Positions 1 through 5,750 of a stretch of DNA of 13,625 nt are shown in pieces. Position 1 is the stretch's first letter, and the number at the start of each line of letters is the position of its first letter. The stretch covers positions 1 through 13,625 of the forward strand of contig DATMBJ010000097.1 in NCBI GenBank assembly GCA_035559315.1. Reading direction: 5' to 3'. A model generated the notes under the pieces. It was not told the origin of the DNA and did no database searches. It was given only the letters and a program-made list of their open reading frames with translations. The stretch comes from DATLZM01 sp035559315 (GTDB taxonomy: Bacteria > Actinomycetota > UBA4738 > HRBIN12). The position numbers were made by a program, and so were the translations under genes.

Positions 1-259
1 CGCGGCGCGGGCCACGAAGGAGGCGCTCGCCACGCTGCCCCGCTACCGGGAGTTGGACCGGTACTGGGTCGAGATCAACCGGATCGAGAACGAGGGTGAC
101 CGGGTGTACCGGCAGGCCGTGGCGGACCTCTTCGGGGGCGACCACAAGGCGATGGACGTCCTGAAGTGGAAGGACATCATCGACGAGGTCGAGGCGGCGA
201 TCGACGAGCTCGAGGACGTGGCGAACACCCTCGAGGCCATCGCGCTCAAGCACGCCTGA
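1..259 (+). CDS. DUF47 (PhoU-like) Pit accessory protein, 3' part
   Basis: This is the C-terminal part of a gene that begins before the window; the frame is open from base 2 to the TGA at 257-259. The visible residues hold the helical pattern of the DUF47/PhoU_div family: an RIENEGDRVYRQA stretch, an acidic linker, then VLKWKDIIDEVE and a closing ELEDVANTLEAIALKHA. Family members are cytoplasmic all-helical proteins related to PhoU and are commonly encoded directly before Pit permeases, which they are thought to regulate. Here the stop codon overlaps the start of the Pit gene (TGATG), so the two are almost certainly translationally coupled. The TTG at 53 could be read as a start, but homology to the family continues upstream of it, so I treat the gene as cut by the window edge. 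Confidence 0.9.
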   Translation, partial: AARATKEALATLPRYRELDRYWVEINRIENEGDRVYRQAVADLFGGDHKAMDVLKWKDIIDEVEAAIDELEDVANTLEAIALKHA

Positions 260-1257
260 TGCCGCTCTGGCTCGTCCTCCTCCTCGCGTACCTGTTCGAG
301 TTCGCCAACGGGTGGACCGACGCCCCGAACTCGATCGCCACGGTCGTCTCGACCCGCGTCCTCCGGCCGCACCACGCGGTGATCATGGCCGGGGTGCTGA
401 ACCTGGCGGGGGCGCTCCTGATCGGGACCGCGGTGGCCAAGACGATCGCCGCCGGGATCGTGGACCCGAACCAGGTCACGCTCGAGACGGTCGCCGCCTC
501 GCTCCTGGCCGCGACGGTCTGGGCGCTCGGGGCGCAGTACTTCGGCCTGCCCTCGAGCGAGTCCCACGCCCTCGTCGCCGCCCTCCTCGGGTCCGGCTTC
601 GCCGCCGGGGGGCTGGGGGCCCTGGAGTGGGAGGGGACCCGCAAGTCGCTGATCGGCCTCGTGACGTCGCCGGTCGGGGGGTTCCTCGGTGGCTTCCTCC
701 TGATGGTCCTGGTGTACCGGCTGTTCGCCCGGGTGCGTCGACCGATCGTCAGCCGGGTCTTCGGTCGGCTCCAGATCCTCTCCGCGGGCTTCATGGCGCT
801 CTCCCACGGGACGGGGGACGGCCAGAAGACCATGGGGGTCATCACGCTGGCCGTGCTCCTCGACCGGGCGGGCTCGGCGGGGAGGGTCCCGGCGGAGTTC
901 CCCATCCCGGTCTGGGTGATCGTCTCGGCCGCGGTGGTGATGGGGCTGGGCACGATGATCGGCGGGTGGCGGGTGGTTCGGACGATGGGGCTCCGGATGA
1001 CCCACCTCGAGCCGGTCCAAGGGTTCGCGGCGGAGACCGCCGCCGCCACCGTGATCACCGCCGCGGCCCGGGTCGGGATCCCGGTCTCCACGACCCACGC
1101 CATCGGGACCTCGATCATGGGGGTCGGCGCGACCCGGCGGTTCTCCGCCGTCCGCTGGGGCGTGGCCGGGCAGGTCGTCGCGGCCTGGATCCTCACCTGG
1201 CCGTCGTGCGCCGTCCTCGGGTACCTCCTGGAGCGGACGTTCCGGCTCGCGCTCTGA
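259..1257 (+). CDS. pit: Pit-family inorganic phosphate permease
   Basis: A 332-residue integral membrane protein of the PiT family (low-affinity phosphate uptake, often as a metal-phosphate complex, driven by H+ or Na+). The family's inverted-repeat signatures are present in both halves. Half one has FEFANGWTDAPNSIATVVST at residues 13-32 and LPSSESH at 97-103. Half two has SHGTGDGQKTMG at 182-193 and PVSTTH at 275-280. About ten hydrophobic segments run from residue 3 to 325, with a basic cytoplasmic loop (RLFARVRRP) near 155-165. The ATG at 259 overlaps the stop of the DUF47 gene, which fixes the start; the frame is open further upstream, but there it overlaps the DUF47 coding region. Substrate choice (phosphate rather than sulfate) is inferred from the family and the DUF47 partner. 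Confidence 0.93.
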   Translation: MPLWLVLLLAYLFEFANGWTDAPNSIATVVSTRVLRPHHAVIMAGVLNLAGALLIGTAVAKTIAAGIVDPNQVTLETVAASLLAATVWALGAQYFGLPSSESHALVAALLGSGFAAGGLGALEWEGTRKSLIGLVTSPVGGFLGGFLLMVLVYRLFARVRRPIVSRVFGRLQILSAGFMALSHGTGDGQKTMGVITLAVLLDRAGSAGRVPAEFPIPVWVIVSAAVVMGLGTMIGGWRVVRTMGLRMTHLEPVQGFAAETAAATVITAAARVGIPVSTTHAIGTSIMGVGATRRFSAVRWGVAGQVVAAWILTWPSCAVLGYLLERTFRLAL

Positions 1258-1276
1258 GGCGGGCGGCCGGGCGCCG

Positions 1277-2080
1277 TCAGCCCCGGAGGGGCGCGAGCGT
1301 GCTCCCGATCCTCCCGACGGTCCGGAACCCCAGGCGCTCGTAGAGGCGGACCGCGGGGGCGCCGTCCTCGGCCAGGAGGAAGACGGGATCGCACCCCGCG
1401 GCCCGGGCCTCCGCCGCGAGGCGGGCTACGAGCGCCCCGGCGTACCCCCGCCGGCGGTGGGCGGGGAACGTGACCACGTGGTCGACGTAGCCCGCGCCCG
1501 CCAGGGCCACGAGGGCCGCCAGGCTCGCGATCTCGCCGTCCGCGCGGACCGCGAACCAGCGCTTCACCGGCCCGAACACCTCCCGCTCGAGCGCCACGAG
1601 CTCCTCCACGGCGCCCGCGTCGGTCACGCCGAAGGCCGCCAGGGAGGCGCGGAACGTCCCCCAGAAGCGGCGGTCCAGCTCGACCTCCGCGATCTCGGCG
1701 CCGGGCGCCAGGCGGGGGTGGGAGGCCGGGGGCCCCGGCTCGCCGGCCCGGCCGTCGGGGCGCGGCCGGTGCTCCATGACGACGTCCCACGACAGGTGGT
1801 CGCCGCGGGCCGAGAGCTCCACGAGGAGGTCGGCCTGCTCCTCGGGGCGGTGGAGGACGACGTGGAAGCGGTCCGCGCCCGCCCGGGCCAGGGCCGGCCG
1901 GAGCGCCGCCTCGACCTCCGCCAGGGGAGGCGGTTCGGCCGCCTCCACCCGCGCGTAGTTCGCGTCCCAGACGTGCGGGAACCGCCGGTCGGTGACGACC
2001 GCGCCCCAGGGGGTCGGCTCGACGCGCTCGAGGAGCCCGTCGAGCGCCCGCCAGAACGGGAGGAACCGGTCGGCGTCCAC
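1277..2080 (-). CDS. GNAT-family N-acetyltransferase
   Basis: A 267-residue cytoplasmic protein. The C-terminal half (about 128-262) is a GNAT fold: strand VDHVVTFPAHRRRGYAG at 199-215 carries the acetyl-CoA pyrophosphate-binding loop (R/Q-x-x-G-x-G/A, here RRRGYAG at 209-215). LYERLGF at 246-252 is the usual C-terminal helix-strand element. The N-terminal 125 residues (with RRFPHVWDANYARVE at 32-46) do not show a clear acetyl-CoA site; they may be a degenerate second GNAT half, which is common in long members. The substrate cannot be told from the sequence. The GTG start at 2080 is supported by a TAGGCT box six bases upstream and the absence of a Shine-Dalgarno sequence. It is transcribed divergently from corA and converges on pit, with 19 bases between the stop codons. 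Confidence 0.85.
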   Translation of the reverse strand: MDADRFLPFWRALDGLLERVEPTPWGAVVTDRRFPHVWDANYARVEAAEPPPLAEVEAALRPALARAGADRFHVVLHRPEEQADLLVELSARGDHLSWDVVMEHRPRPDGRAGEPGPPASHPRLAPGAEIAEVELDRRFWGTFRASLAAFGVTDAGAVEELVALEREVFGPVKRWFAVRADGEIASLAALVALAGAGYVDHVVTFPAHRRRGYAGALVARLAAEARAAGCDPVFLLAEDGAPAVRLYERLGFRTVGRIGSTLAPLRG

Positions 2081-2086
2081 GCGGCG

Positions 2087-2092
2087 AGCCTA
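2087..2092 (-). promoter_or_regulatory. -10 box of leaderless GNAT promoter
   Basis: TAGGCT on the minus strand ends six bases before the GTG at 2080, so transcription would start at or next to the start codon. There is no Shine-Dalgarno sequence and no TTG-type -35 box at 17-18 bases. The same box and spacing precede the RAM-domain gene at 7222. Confidence 0.65.
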
Positions 2093-2097
2093 CCGCC

Positions 2098-2125
2098 CCG
2101 TCCCGCGGCCGCGGTCCGTCCCGCG
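2098..2125. promoter_or_regulatory. Palindrome and direct repeats between divergent GNAT and corA promoters
   Basis: The 60 bases between the two start codons hold a perfect 12-base palindrome, CCGCGGCCGCGG, at 2103-2114, nearly midway between the two facing TAGGCT boxes. A 10-base direct repeat, CCGTCCCGCG, lies at 2098-2107 and 2116-2125, an 18-base period. Either could be a regulator site acting on both genes. In DNA this rich in G and C, short palindromes also arise by chance, so the regulatory reading is an inference. Confidence 0.35.
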
Positions 2126-2126
2126 A

Positions 2127-2132
2127 TAGGCT
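2127..2132 (+). promoter_or_regulatory. -10 box of leaderless corA promoter
   Basis: TAGGCT lies eight bases before the ATG at 2141. The bases in between are only G and C (GCGGGGGG). That G run could act as a weak ribosome site only if transcription started further upstream. No -35 box is visible. Confidence 0.6.
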
Positions 2133-2140
2133 GCGGGGGG

Positions 2141-3112
2141 ATGGCGCGGGTCACGTACCGCCTGTACCGCGAGGGCGTCCTCCGCGAGGAGCCGTTCCAG
2201 CCCGAGCGGCTCGGCGAGCTGCTCGCCGAGGACTCGGCCAGGGTCTGGGTGGACGTCGAGGAGCCCACCGACGTCGAGCTGGAGCGGATCCAGCGGTGGT
2301 TCTCGCTCCACCCCCTCGCGATCGAGGACTCGCGGCACTGGGGCCAGCGGCCGAAGGTCGAGGTGTTCCCCGACCACCTGTTCGTCGTGGTCCACGCCCT
2401 GTCGCTCGACGAGCAGGGGGAGCTCGTGGACCGCGAGATCCACCTCTTCGCGGGGCGCGGGTTCCTGGTGACGCTCCGGGCCGCGCCGCCCTTCGACCTG
2501 TCCCGGGTCCTCCAGCGCTGGGACGCGCAGCCCGAGCTCACGCGGCAGGGCGCCGGGTTCCTCCTGTACGCGCTGCTCGACGAGATCGTCGACGGCTACC
2601 TCGACATCGTCGAGCGCTACGAGGACCTCTCGGACGAGATCGAGGACCGGGTGTTCGCCGACGAGCCCGACCCGGCGGTCCAGGCCGACATCTTCCGGAT
2701 GAAGCGGCGGGCGGTGGAGCTCCGGCGGGTCGTCGTGCCGCTCCGCGAGGTGATCGACTTCGTCCAGGAGCAGCCGGGGCTCGTCCCGCCGGAGCTGGGC
2801 CCGTACTTCCGCGACGTGGCCGACCACGTGATCCGCGCGATCGAGTTCATCGATAACATCCGCGAGCTCCTCACCACCGCCCTCGAGGCGCAGATCTCGC
2901 AGGTCTCGAACCGGCTCAACCGGGTGATGAAGAGCCTCACCTCCTGGGGCGCGATCATCCTGGTCCCCACGCTGATCGCGGGGGTCTACGGGATGAACTT
3001 CCGGTACATGCCCGAGCTCCAGTGGCGCCTGGGGTACCCGTTCGCCCTGGGGCTGATGCTGGCCTCGGCCGCGGCCCTGTACGCGGTGTTCAAGCGGAAG
3101 GACTGGCTGTAG
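2141..3112 (+). CDS. corA: CorA-type magnesium/divalent cation channel
   Basis: A 323-residue protein of the CorA superfamily, pentameric Mg2+ (also Co2+/Ni2+) channels of the inner membrane. The first 265 residues form the cytoplasmic alpha/beta funnel and the long charged stalk helix (roughly 150-270, with EFIDNIRELLTTALEAQ near its end). The first membrane helix, about 268-285, ends in the diagnostic YGMNF, with the GMN selectivity motif at 284-286. The second helix runs from about 299 to 316 and is followed by the short basic tail KRKDWL typical of the family. Length is normal. The ATG at 2141 is chosen because the frame upstream is low-complexity and overlaps the divergent GNAT gene, and because a TAGGCT box lies directly before it. 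It is probably co-transcribed with the next two genes; the gap to the next start is 2 bases. Confidence 0.93.
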   Translation: MARVTYRLYREGVLREEPFQPERLGELLAEDSARVWVDVEEPTDVELERIQRWFSLHPLAIEDSRHWGQRPKVEVFPDHLFVVVHALSLDEQGELVDREIHLFAGRGFLVTLRAAPPFDLSRVLQRWDAQPELTRQGAGFLLYALLDEIVDGYLDIVERYEDLSDEIEDRVFADEPDPAVQADIFRMKRRAVELRRVVVPLREVIDFVQEQPGLVPPELGPYFRDVADHVIRAIEFIDNIRELLTTALEAQISQVSNRLNRVMKSLTSWGAIILVPTLIAGVYGMNFRYMPELQWRLGYPFALGLMLASAAALYAVFKRKDWL

Positions 3113-3114
3113 CG

Positions 3115-3459
3115 GTGTGCCGGGCGCTCCGGGTGCTCTGCGTCGCCGAGGGCCGCGAGCGCCTGGCCGAGCTCGCGCGGGCCACGGTCTCGGCCGCCTG
3201 GGAGCTCGCGCGCGGCGCCGCCTCGGAGGAGGAGGGGCTGGCCCGGCTCGAGGAGGAGCGGCCGCACGTGGTGGTCGCGTTCGGGCCGTTCCCCCGGCTC
3301 GCCGCCGAGGCCCGGGCGCGCGGCGCGCGGGTGGTCGCCGACCGGGAGCTGCCGGGGGCCGTGGTGGCCCGGTCGCTCGACGAGGTGCGGGAGCTGGTCC
3401 TCGGGGCGCGCCCCGGCGGACCCGTCCGTCGCGGCGCGACGCCCGAGGGTGGCCCGTGA
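3115..3459 (+). CDS. Unrecognised 114-residue protein, possible CheY-like fold
   Basis: I do not recognise this family. The frame starts at GTG 3115, two bases after the corA stop, with AAGGA at 3098-3102 as a distant ribosome site, so translation probably depends on coupling. The predicted order is strand (LRVLCVA, 5-11), helix (12-31), helix (37-48), strand (HVVVAFG, 51-57), helix (60-69), strand (ARVVAD, 71-76), then VVARSLDEVRELVLG (83-97). This alternation resembles a receiver (CheY-like) or flavodoxin-like fold, but the usual phosphorylated Asp is replaced by a VAFGPF turn after the middle strand. No membrane segment or signal peptide is seen. The tail after 98 is Gly/Pro-rich. Placement between corA and a DUF1003 gene suggests a role linked to cation transport, which is an inference. 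Third positions are G/C-rich like those of its neighbours, which supports real coding. Confidence 0.6.
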   Translation: MCRALRVLCVAEGRERLAELARATVSAAWELARGAASEEEGLARLEEERPHVVVAFGPFPRLAAEARARGARVVADRELPGAVVARSLDEVRELVLGARPGGPVRRGATPEGGP

Positions 3460-3475
3460 CGGGATCGAGGGCGGG

Positions 3476-3482
3476 AAGGAGG
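3476..3482 (+). promoter_or_regulatory. Strong ribosome binding site for the DUF1003 gene
   Basis: AAGGAGG, eight bases before GTG 3491, is the best Shine-Dalgarno match in the operon. It decides the start, because an earlier GTG in the same frame at 3449 lacks a well-spaced site. Confidence 0.75.
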
Positions 3483-3490
3483 GCATCGAG

Positions 3491-3940
3491 GTGGACGCGG
3501 GGGAGGTCTCGGCGCGACGGGTCGGCCTGCGGCATCCGGTCAACATCCGCCACCGCGGCGACCTGCGGACGTTCGGCGAGCGCCTGGCGGACGGCGTGGC
3601 GGCGAGGGTGGGATCGTGGCCCTTCATCGCGGCCCAGAGCCTGATCCTCGCGCTCTGGATCGCGGGCAACGGCTTCCTGATCCGCGACTGGTTGGGCGGC
3701 AGGCCGTTCGACCCCTACCCGTTCATCCTGCTCAACCTGGTGCTGTCGTTCCAGGCCGCCTACACGGGGCCGGTCGTGATGATGAGCCAGAACCGGCAGG
3801 CGGCCCGGGACCGCGACGAGGCCGAGCACGACTATGAGGTGAACCGCCGGGCCCTCGAGCTCCTCGAGCGGCTCCTCGAGGAGCAGGGGAGGATCCGGGC
3901 GGAGCTCGCCCGGGGGTCGGGGGGCCCGCCCGCGCCGTGA
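3491..3940 (+). CDS. DUF1003 family two-helix membrane protein
   Basis: A 149-residue protein of the DUF1003 family. Two membrane helices lie at about 43-64 (SWPFIAAQSLILALWIAGN) and 73-97 (FDPYPFILLNLVLSFQAAYT), followed by the family's hallmark PVVMMSQNRQAARDR at 94-108. A charged, probably coiled-coil tail (115-142) follows, then a short Gly/Pro end. The N-terminal HRGDLRTFGERLAD (21-34) is also typical. The biochemical role is unknown; as I recall, DUF1003 genes often lie beside Mg2+ transporter genes in Actinomycetota, and here it is third in a corA operon. I start at GTG 3491 because of the AAGGAGG eight bases upstream. Starting at GTG 3449 would add 14 low-complexity residues and overlap the preceding gene. 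Confidence 0.85.
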   Translation: MDAGEVSARRVGLRHPVNIRHRGDLRTFGERLADGVAARVGSWPFIAAQSLILALWIAGNGFLIRDWLGGRPFDPYPFILLNLVLSFQAAYTGPVVMMSQNRQAARDRDEAEHDYEVNRRALELLERLLEEQGRIRAELARGSGGPPAP

Positions 3941-3943
3941 CGT

Positions 3944-3964
3944 CGCGGGGCCGCCGGCCCCGCG
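3944..3964. terminator. Perfect hairpin after the corA operon
   Basis: Arms at 3944-3952 and 3956-3964 are fully complementary (9 bp, all G/C; CGCGGGGCC with a 3-base loop) and begin three bases after the DUF1003 stop. There is no T tract, so this would be a GC-hairpin terminator of the type common in high-GC actinobacteria, or a processing/stability stem. Confidence 0.55.
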
Positions 3965-3971
3965 GGAGGGA

Positions 3972-3994
3972 GGGGAGGGCGAGGCGCCCTCCCC
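3972..3994. terminator. Second perfect hairpin, between convergent genes
   Basis: Arms GGGGAGGGCG (3972-3981) and its exact complement (3985-3994) make a 10 bp stem with a 3-base loop, eight bases after the first hairpin and ten bases before the stop of the minus-strand gene. The pair sits exactly between two converging genes and could stop transcription from both sides. Confidence 0.55.
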
Positions 3995-4004
3995 GGCCCT
4001 CCGT

Positions 4005-4445
4005 CTACGCGCAGCCCCAGGGCCCCCAGCCGACGGCCGCGGCCATGCGGATCGAGACGATCACGTTGGCCCGGGCGTTGAATGGGGAGCGGCCGGGGAA
4101 CCCGTAGTGCGTGGCCCGCGTCGGCCAGTACCTGACCGCCTGCTGGAACACGCCGGCGTAGCCCGCGGGGTTGTAGGCGTCGGGCCGGAAGCCGGACTCG
4201 CACGCCGCGACCGCGAGCGCCTTCCGCGCGCCCCCGGGGACGTCCCAGCGGTGCGCCGCGCACTTGATCAGCTGCTTCACGTGCCAGGTCCCCTCCCACC
4301 ATTCGTGGTCGCAGACCCGGAGGGGGAGCCGCGGCGCTCGGTGGTGAGCCCGGGCGGGCGCGGCGGCCGCCCAGAGCGCGAGCGCGGCGGCGACGATGAG
4401 GATCGGCGCTGCGGGGCGCCGGAGCTTCGATGGTTCCATGGGCAT
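4005..4445 (-). CDS. Secreted lytic-transglycosylase-like wall protein
   Basis: A 146-residue exported protein. Residues 7-33 form a signal peptide: basic KLRR, a hydrophobic core PILIVAAALALWAAAA, and a likely cleavage after ARA (31-33). The mature part holds a lysozyme-like/SLT core: ACESGFRPDAYNPAGYAGVFQQ starts at 81, where Glu83 fits the catalytic acid of lytic transglycosylases and NPAGYAGVFQ the conserved substrate-cleft stretch. FNARANVIVS (122-131) and GWGPWGCA at the end match the rest of the fold. It is a minimal enzyme without a recognised wall-binding domain. Cys45, 62, 82 and 145 could form two disulfides. Likely role: cleaving peptidoglycan outside the membrane. The start may be ATG 4445 or ATG 4439; GGGGGTGAG just upstream fits the second slightly better by spacing. 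The frame stays open for over 1 kb upstream but has no coding character there. Confidence 0.8.
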   Translation of the reverse strand: MPMEPSKLRRPAAPILIVAAALALWAAAAPARAHHRAPRLPLRVCDHEWWEGTWHVKQLIKCAAHRWDVPGGARKALAVAACESGFRPDAYNPAGYAGVFQQAVRYWPTRATHYGFPGRSPFNARANVIVSIRMAAAVGWGPWGCA

Positions 4446-4711
4446 CTCACCCCCGCGGCGGGCGGGGCTGGCTGCCACGCCCTCCGACCGCCCCTCGGGG
4501 CGGCCTCCGACCGGACCGGCCGTCCGGCCCTCCCGCGGTAGGTCGTGGGTGCTCGCATCACCTCCCTCGGTTCCTCGGCTCGACCTCGTCCCCGCCCGGA
4601 CGCCCGCCCTCCCTCGCTCCCGGGCCCGGGGCGCCCTCCGCCGGGCGTGACGGAGGGAGCCTCGGAGCCTCGGGGGAAGGGGGGAGCGGGCGGGCAGCGC
4701 CCGTTCGGGGC
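4446..4711 (-). other. Long structured 5' leader of the transglycosylase gene
   Basis: The stretch 4446-4772 between the divergent transglycosylase and ispH genes holds no credible gene. If transcription starts just after the -10 box at 4718-4723, about 265 bases of leader RNA precede the minus-strand start. It can form several stems: 4703-4708 with 4711-4716 (GTTCGG, 2-base gap), 4634-4640 with 4651-4657 (CCCTCCG), 4511-4516 with 4522-4527 (CCGGAC), and 4488-4494 with 4497-4503 (CCGCCCC), the last about 43 bases from the start codon. Leaders of wall-hydrolase genes in this phylum often carry regulatory RNA, but I could not match any known class. Confidence 0.4.
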
Positions 4712-4717
4712 CGAACG

Positions 4718-4747
4718 AGGCTAGCAGCCGCCCCCCGGGCGCGGCAA
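4718..4747 (-). promoter_or_regulatory. Promoter for the transglycosylase leader
   Basis: On the minus strand, TTGCCG (4742-4747) and TAGCCT (4718-4723) are 18 bases apart, a housekeeping-sigma-like arrangement. The cyclase gene has the same -10 hexamer and spacing at 6620-6649. It faces away from the ispH promoter. Confidence 0.5.
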
Positions 4748-4760
4748 CGCCTCCCGGTAC

Positions 4761-4766
4761 TACCAT
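4761..4766 (+). promoter_or_regulatory. -10 box of leaderless ispH promoter
   Basis: TACCAT ends six bases before GTG 4773, with no Shine-Dalgarno sequence. The same hexamer at the same distance precedes the HesB-like gene at 9819. No -35 box is seen. Confidence 0.6.
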
Positions 4767-4772
4767 GGGCGC

Positions 4773-5717
4773 GTGGGCAGGGTCCTCCTCGCCGCCCCCC
4801 GCGGCTACTGCGCCGGGGTCGAGCGGGCCGTCGACGCCGTCGAGCGGGCCCTGGCCGAGCACGGGCCGCCCGTCTACGTACGCAAGCAGATCGTCCACAA
4901 CCTCCACGTGGTCCGCGACCTCGAGCGGAAGGGCGCGGTCTTCGTGGAGGAGGAGACCGAGGTCCCCGAGGGCGCCGTGCTCGTGCTCTCCGCGCACGGC
5001 TCGCCGCCCGAGGTGTACCGGAACGCCGCCGCCCGCGGGCTCCGCCTGGTGGACGCCACCTGCCCCCTCGTGACCAAGGTCCACCTCGAGGCGCGGCGGT
5101 TCGCGGGCGAGGGCCGTACGATCCTCCTGATTGGTCACGCCGGCCACGAGGAGGTCGTGGGGACCACCGGGCAGGCGCCGGAGCGCACGATCCTCGTCCA
5201 GACCGTCGATGACGCCCGGACCGTGGAGGTGCCCGACCCCGGGAACGTCTCCTACCTCACCCAGACCACGCTCTCGGTGGACGAGACCGAACGGATCGTG
5301 GAGGCGCTCCGCGAGCGGTTCCCGGCCCTCCAGGGCCCGCCCCGCGAGGACATCTGCTACGCGACCCAGAACCGCCAGGACGCGGTGAAGGAGGTCGCCC
5401 GCCGGGCCGACGTGGTGCTGGTGATCGGCTCCGACAACTCCTCGAACTCGAACCGGCTGGCGGAGGTGGCGCGGGACCGGGGGGCGCCGGCCTACCTGGT
5501 CGACGACGAGACCGAGGTGGACCCGGCCTGGCTCGCGGGGGCCGAGACCGTGGGGCTGACGAGCGGCGCCTCGGCCCCGGAGTGGCTGGTCGATCGGATG
5601 CTCGCCTGGCTCGCCGAGCAAGGGTTCGACGAGGTCGAGGAGGTCCGCCTGGCCGAGGAGCACGTGCGGTTCTCGCTCCCCGCGGGCCTCCGCCGGCTCC
5701 CGCTCGCGACCCGCTGA
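4773..5717 (+). CDS. ispH: 4-hydroxy-3-methylbut-2-enyl diphosphate reductase
   Basis: A 314-residue cytoplasmic enzyme of the last step of the MEP isoprenoid pathway, reducing HMBPP to IPP and DMAPP with a 4Fe-4S cluster. All key residues are visible. Cluster ligands are Cys13 (PRGYCAGVERA), Cys97 (DATCPLV) and Cys195 (DICYATQNRQ). Substrate-binding His42, His75 (SAHGSPPE) and His125 are present, with the catalytic Glu127 in GHEEVVGTTGQ. Thr166 lies in TQTTLSVDET, and SDNSSNSNRLAE (220-231) and GASAPE (265-270) bind the diphosphate. Length matches the family (about 310). The GTG at 4773 gives the standard start just before the GRVLLAAPRGYC stretch; the nearby ATG at 4765 is out of frame. It appears to be a single-gene transcript and converges on the cyclase gene with 33 bases between stops. 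Confidence 0.97.
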   Translation: MGRVLLAAPRGYCAGVERAVDAVERALAEHGPPVYVRKQIVHNLHVVRDLERKGAVFVEEETEVPEGAVLVLSAHGSPPEVYRNAAARGLRLVDATCPLVTKVHLEARRFAGEGRTILLIGHAGHEEVVGTTGQAPERTILVQTVDDARTVEVPDPGNVSYLTQTTLSVDETERIVEALRERFPALQGPPREDICYATQNRQDAVKEVARRADVVLVIGSDNSSNSNRLAEVARDRGAPAYLVDDETEVDPAWLAGAETVGLTSGASAPEWLVDRMLAWLAEQGFDEVEEVRLAEEHVRFSLPAGLRRLPLATR

Positions 5718-5750
5718 CGCCGCCGGCGCCGCGTCCGCGCGGGGCGTTCG

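Noticed and set aside
43..1098. A 351-codon minus-strand frame opposite pit
   Set aside because: Composition is Arg/Asp/Pro/His-rich without any motif and it is exactly antisense to two well-recognised genes.
4277..4558. Small minus-strand frame starting at ATG 4558 after GGGAGGTG
   Set aside because: The ribosome site is only two bases from the ATG, the product is Arg/Pro/Ser-rich with no motif, and it overlaps the transglycosylase gene out of frame.
4480..4640. Possible c-di-AMP (ydaO) riboswitch before the transglycosylase gene, from GAGGAACC followed by GGAGGTGAT on the minus strand
   Set aside because: The resemblance is limited; the conserved GTCAGCTAACC-type segment and the closing stem could not be found. 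Only the general structured leader is reported.
4005..5663. A 552-codon open frame on the minus strand covering the transglycosylase and most of ispH in antisense
   Set aside because: Only its last 146 codons encode a recognisable protein with its own signal peptide; the rest is an Arg/Gly/Pro-rich shadow of ispH, typical of high-GC DNA.
5718..5750. Terminator between ispH and the cyclase gene
   Set aside because: The 33 bases are almost all G/C but give only short, bulged stems.
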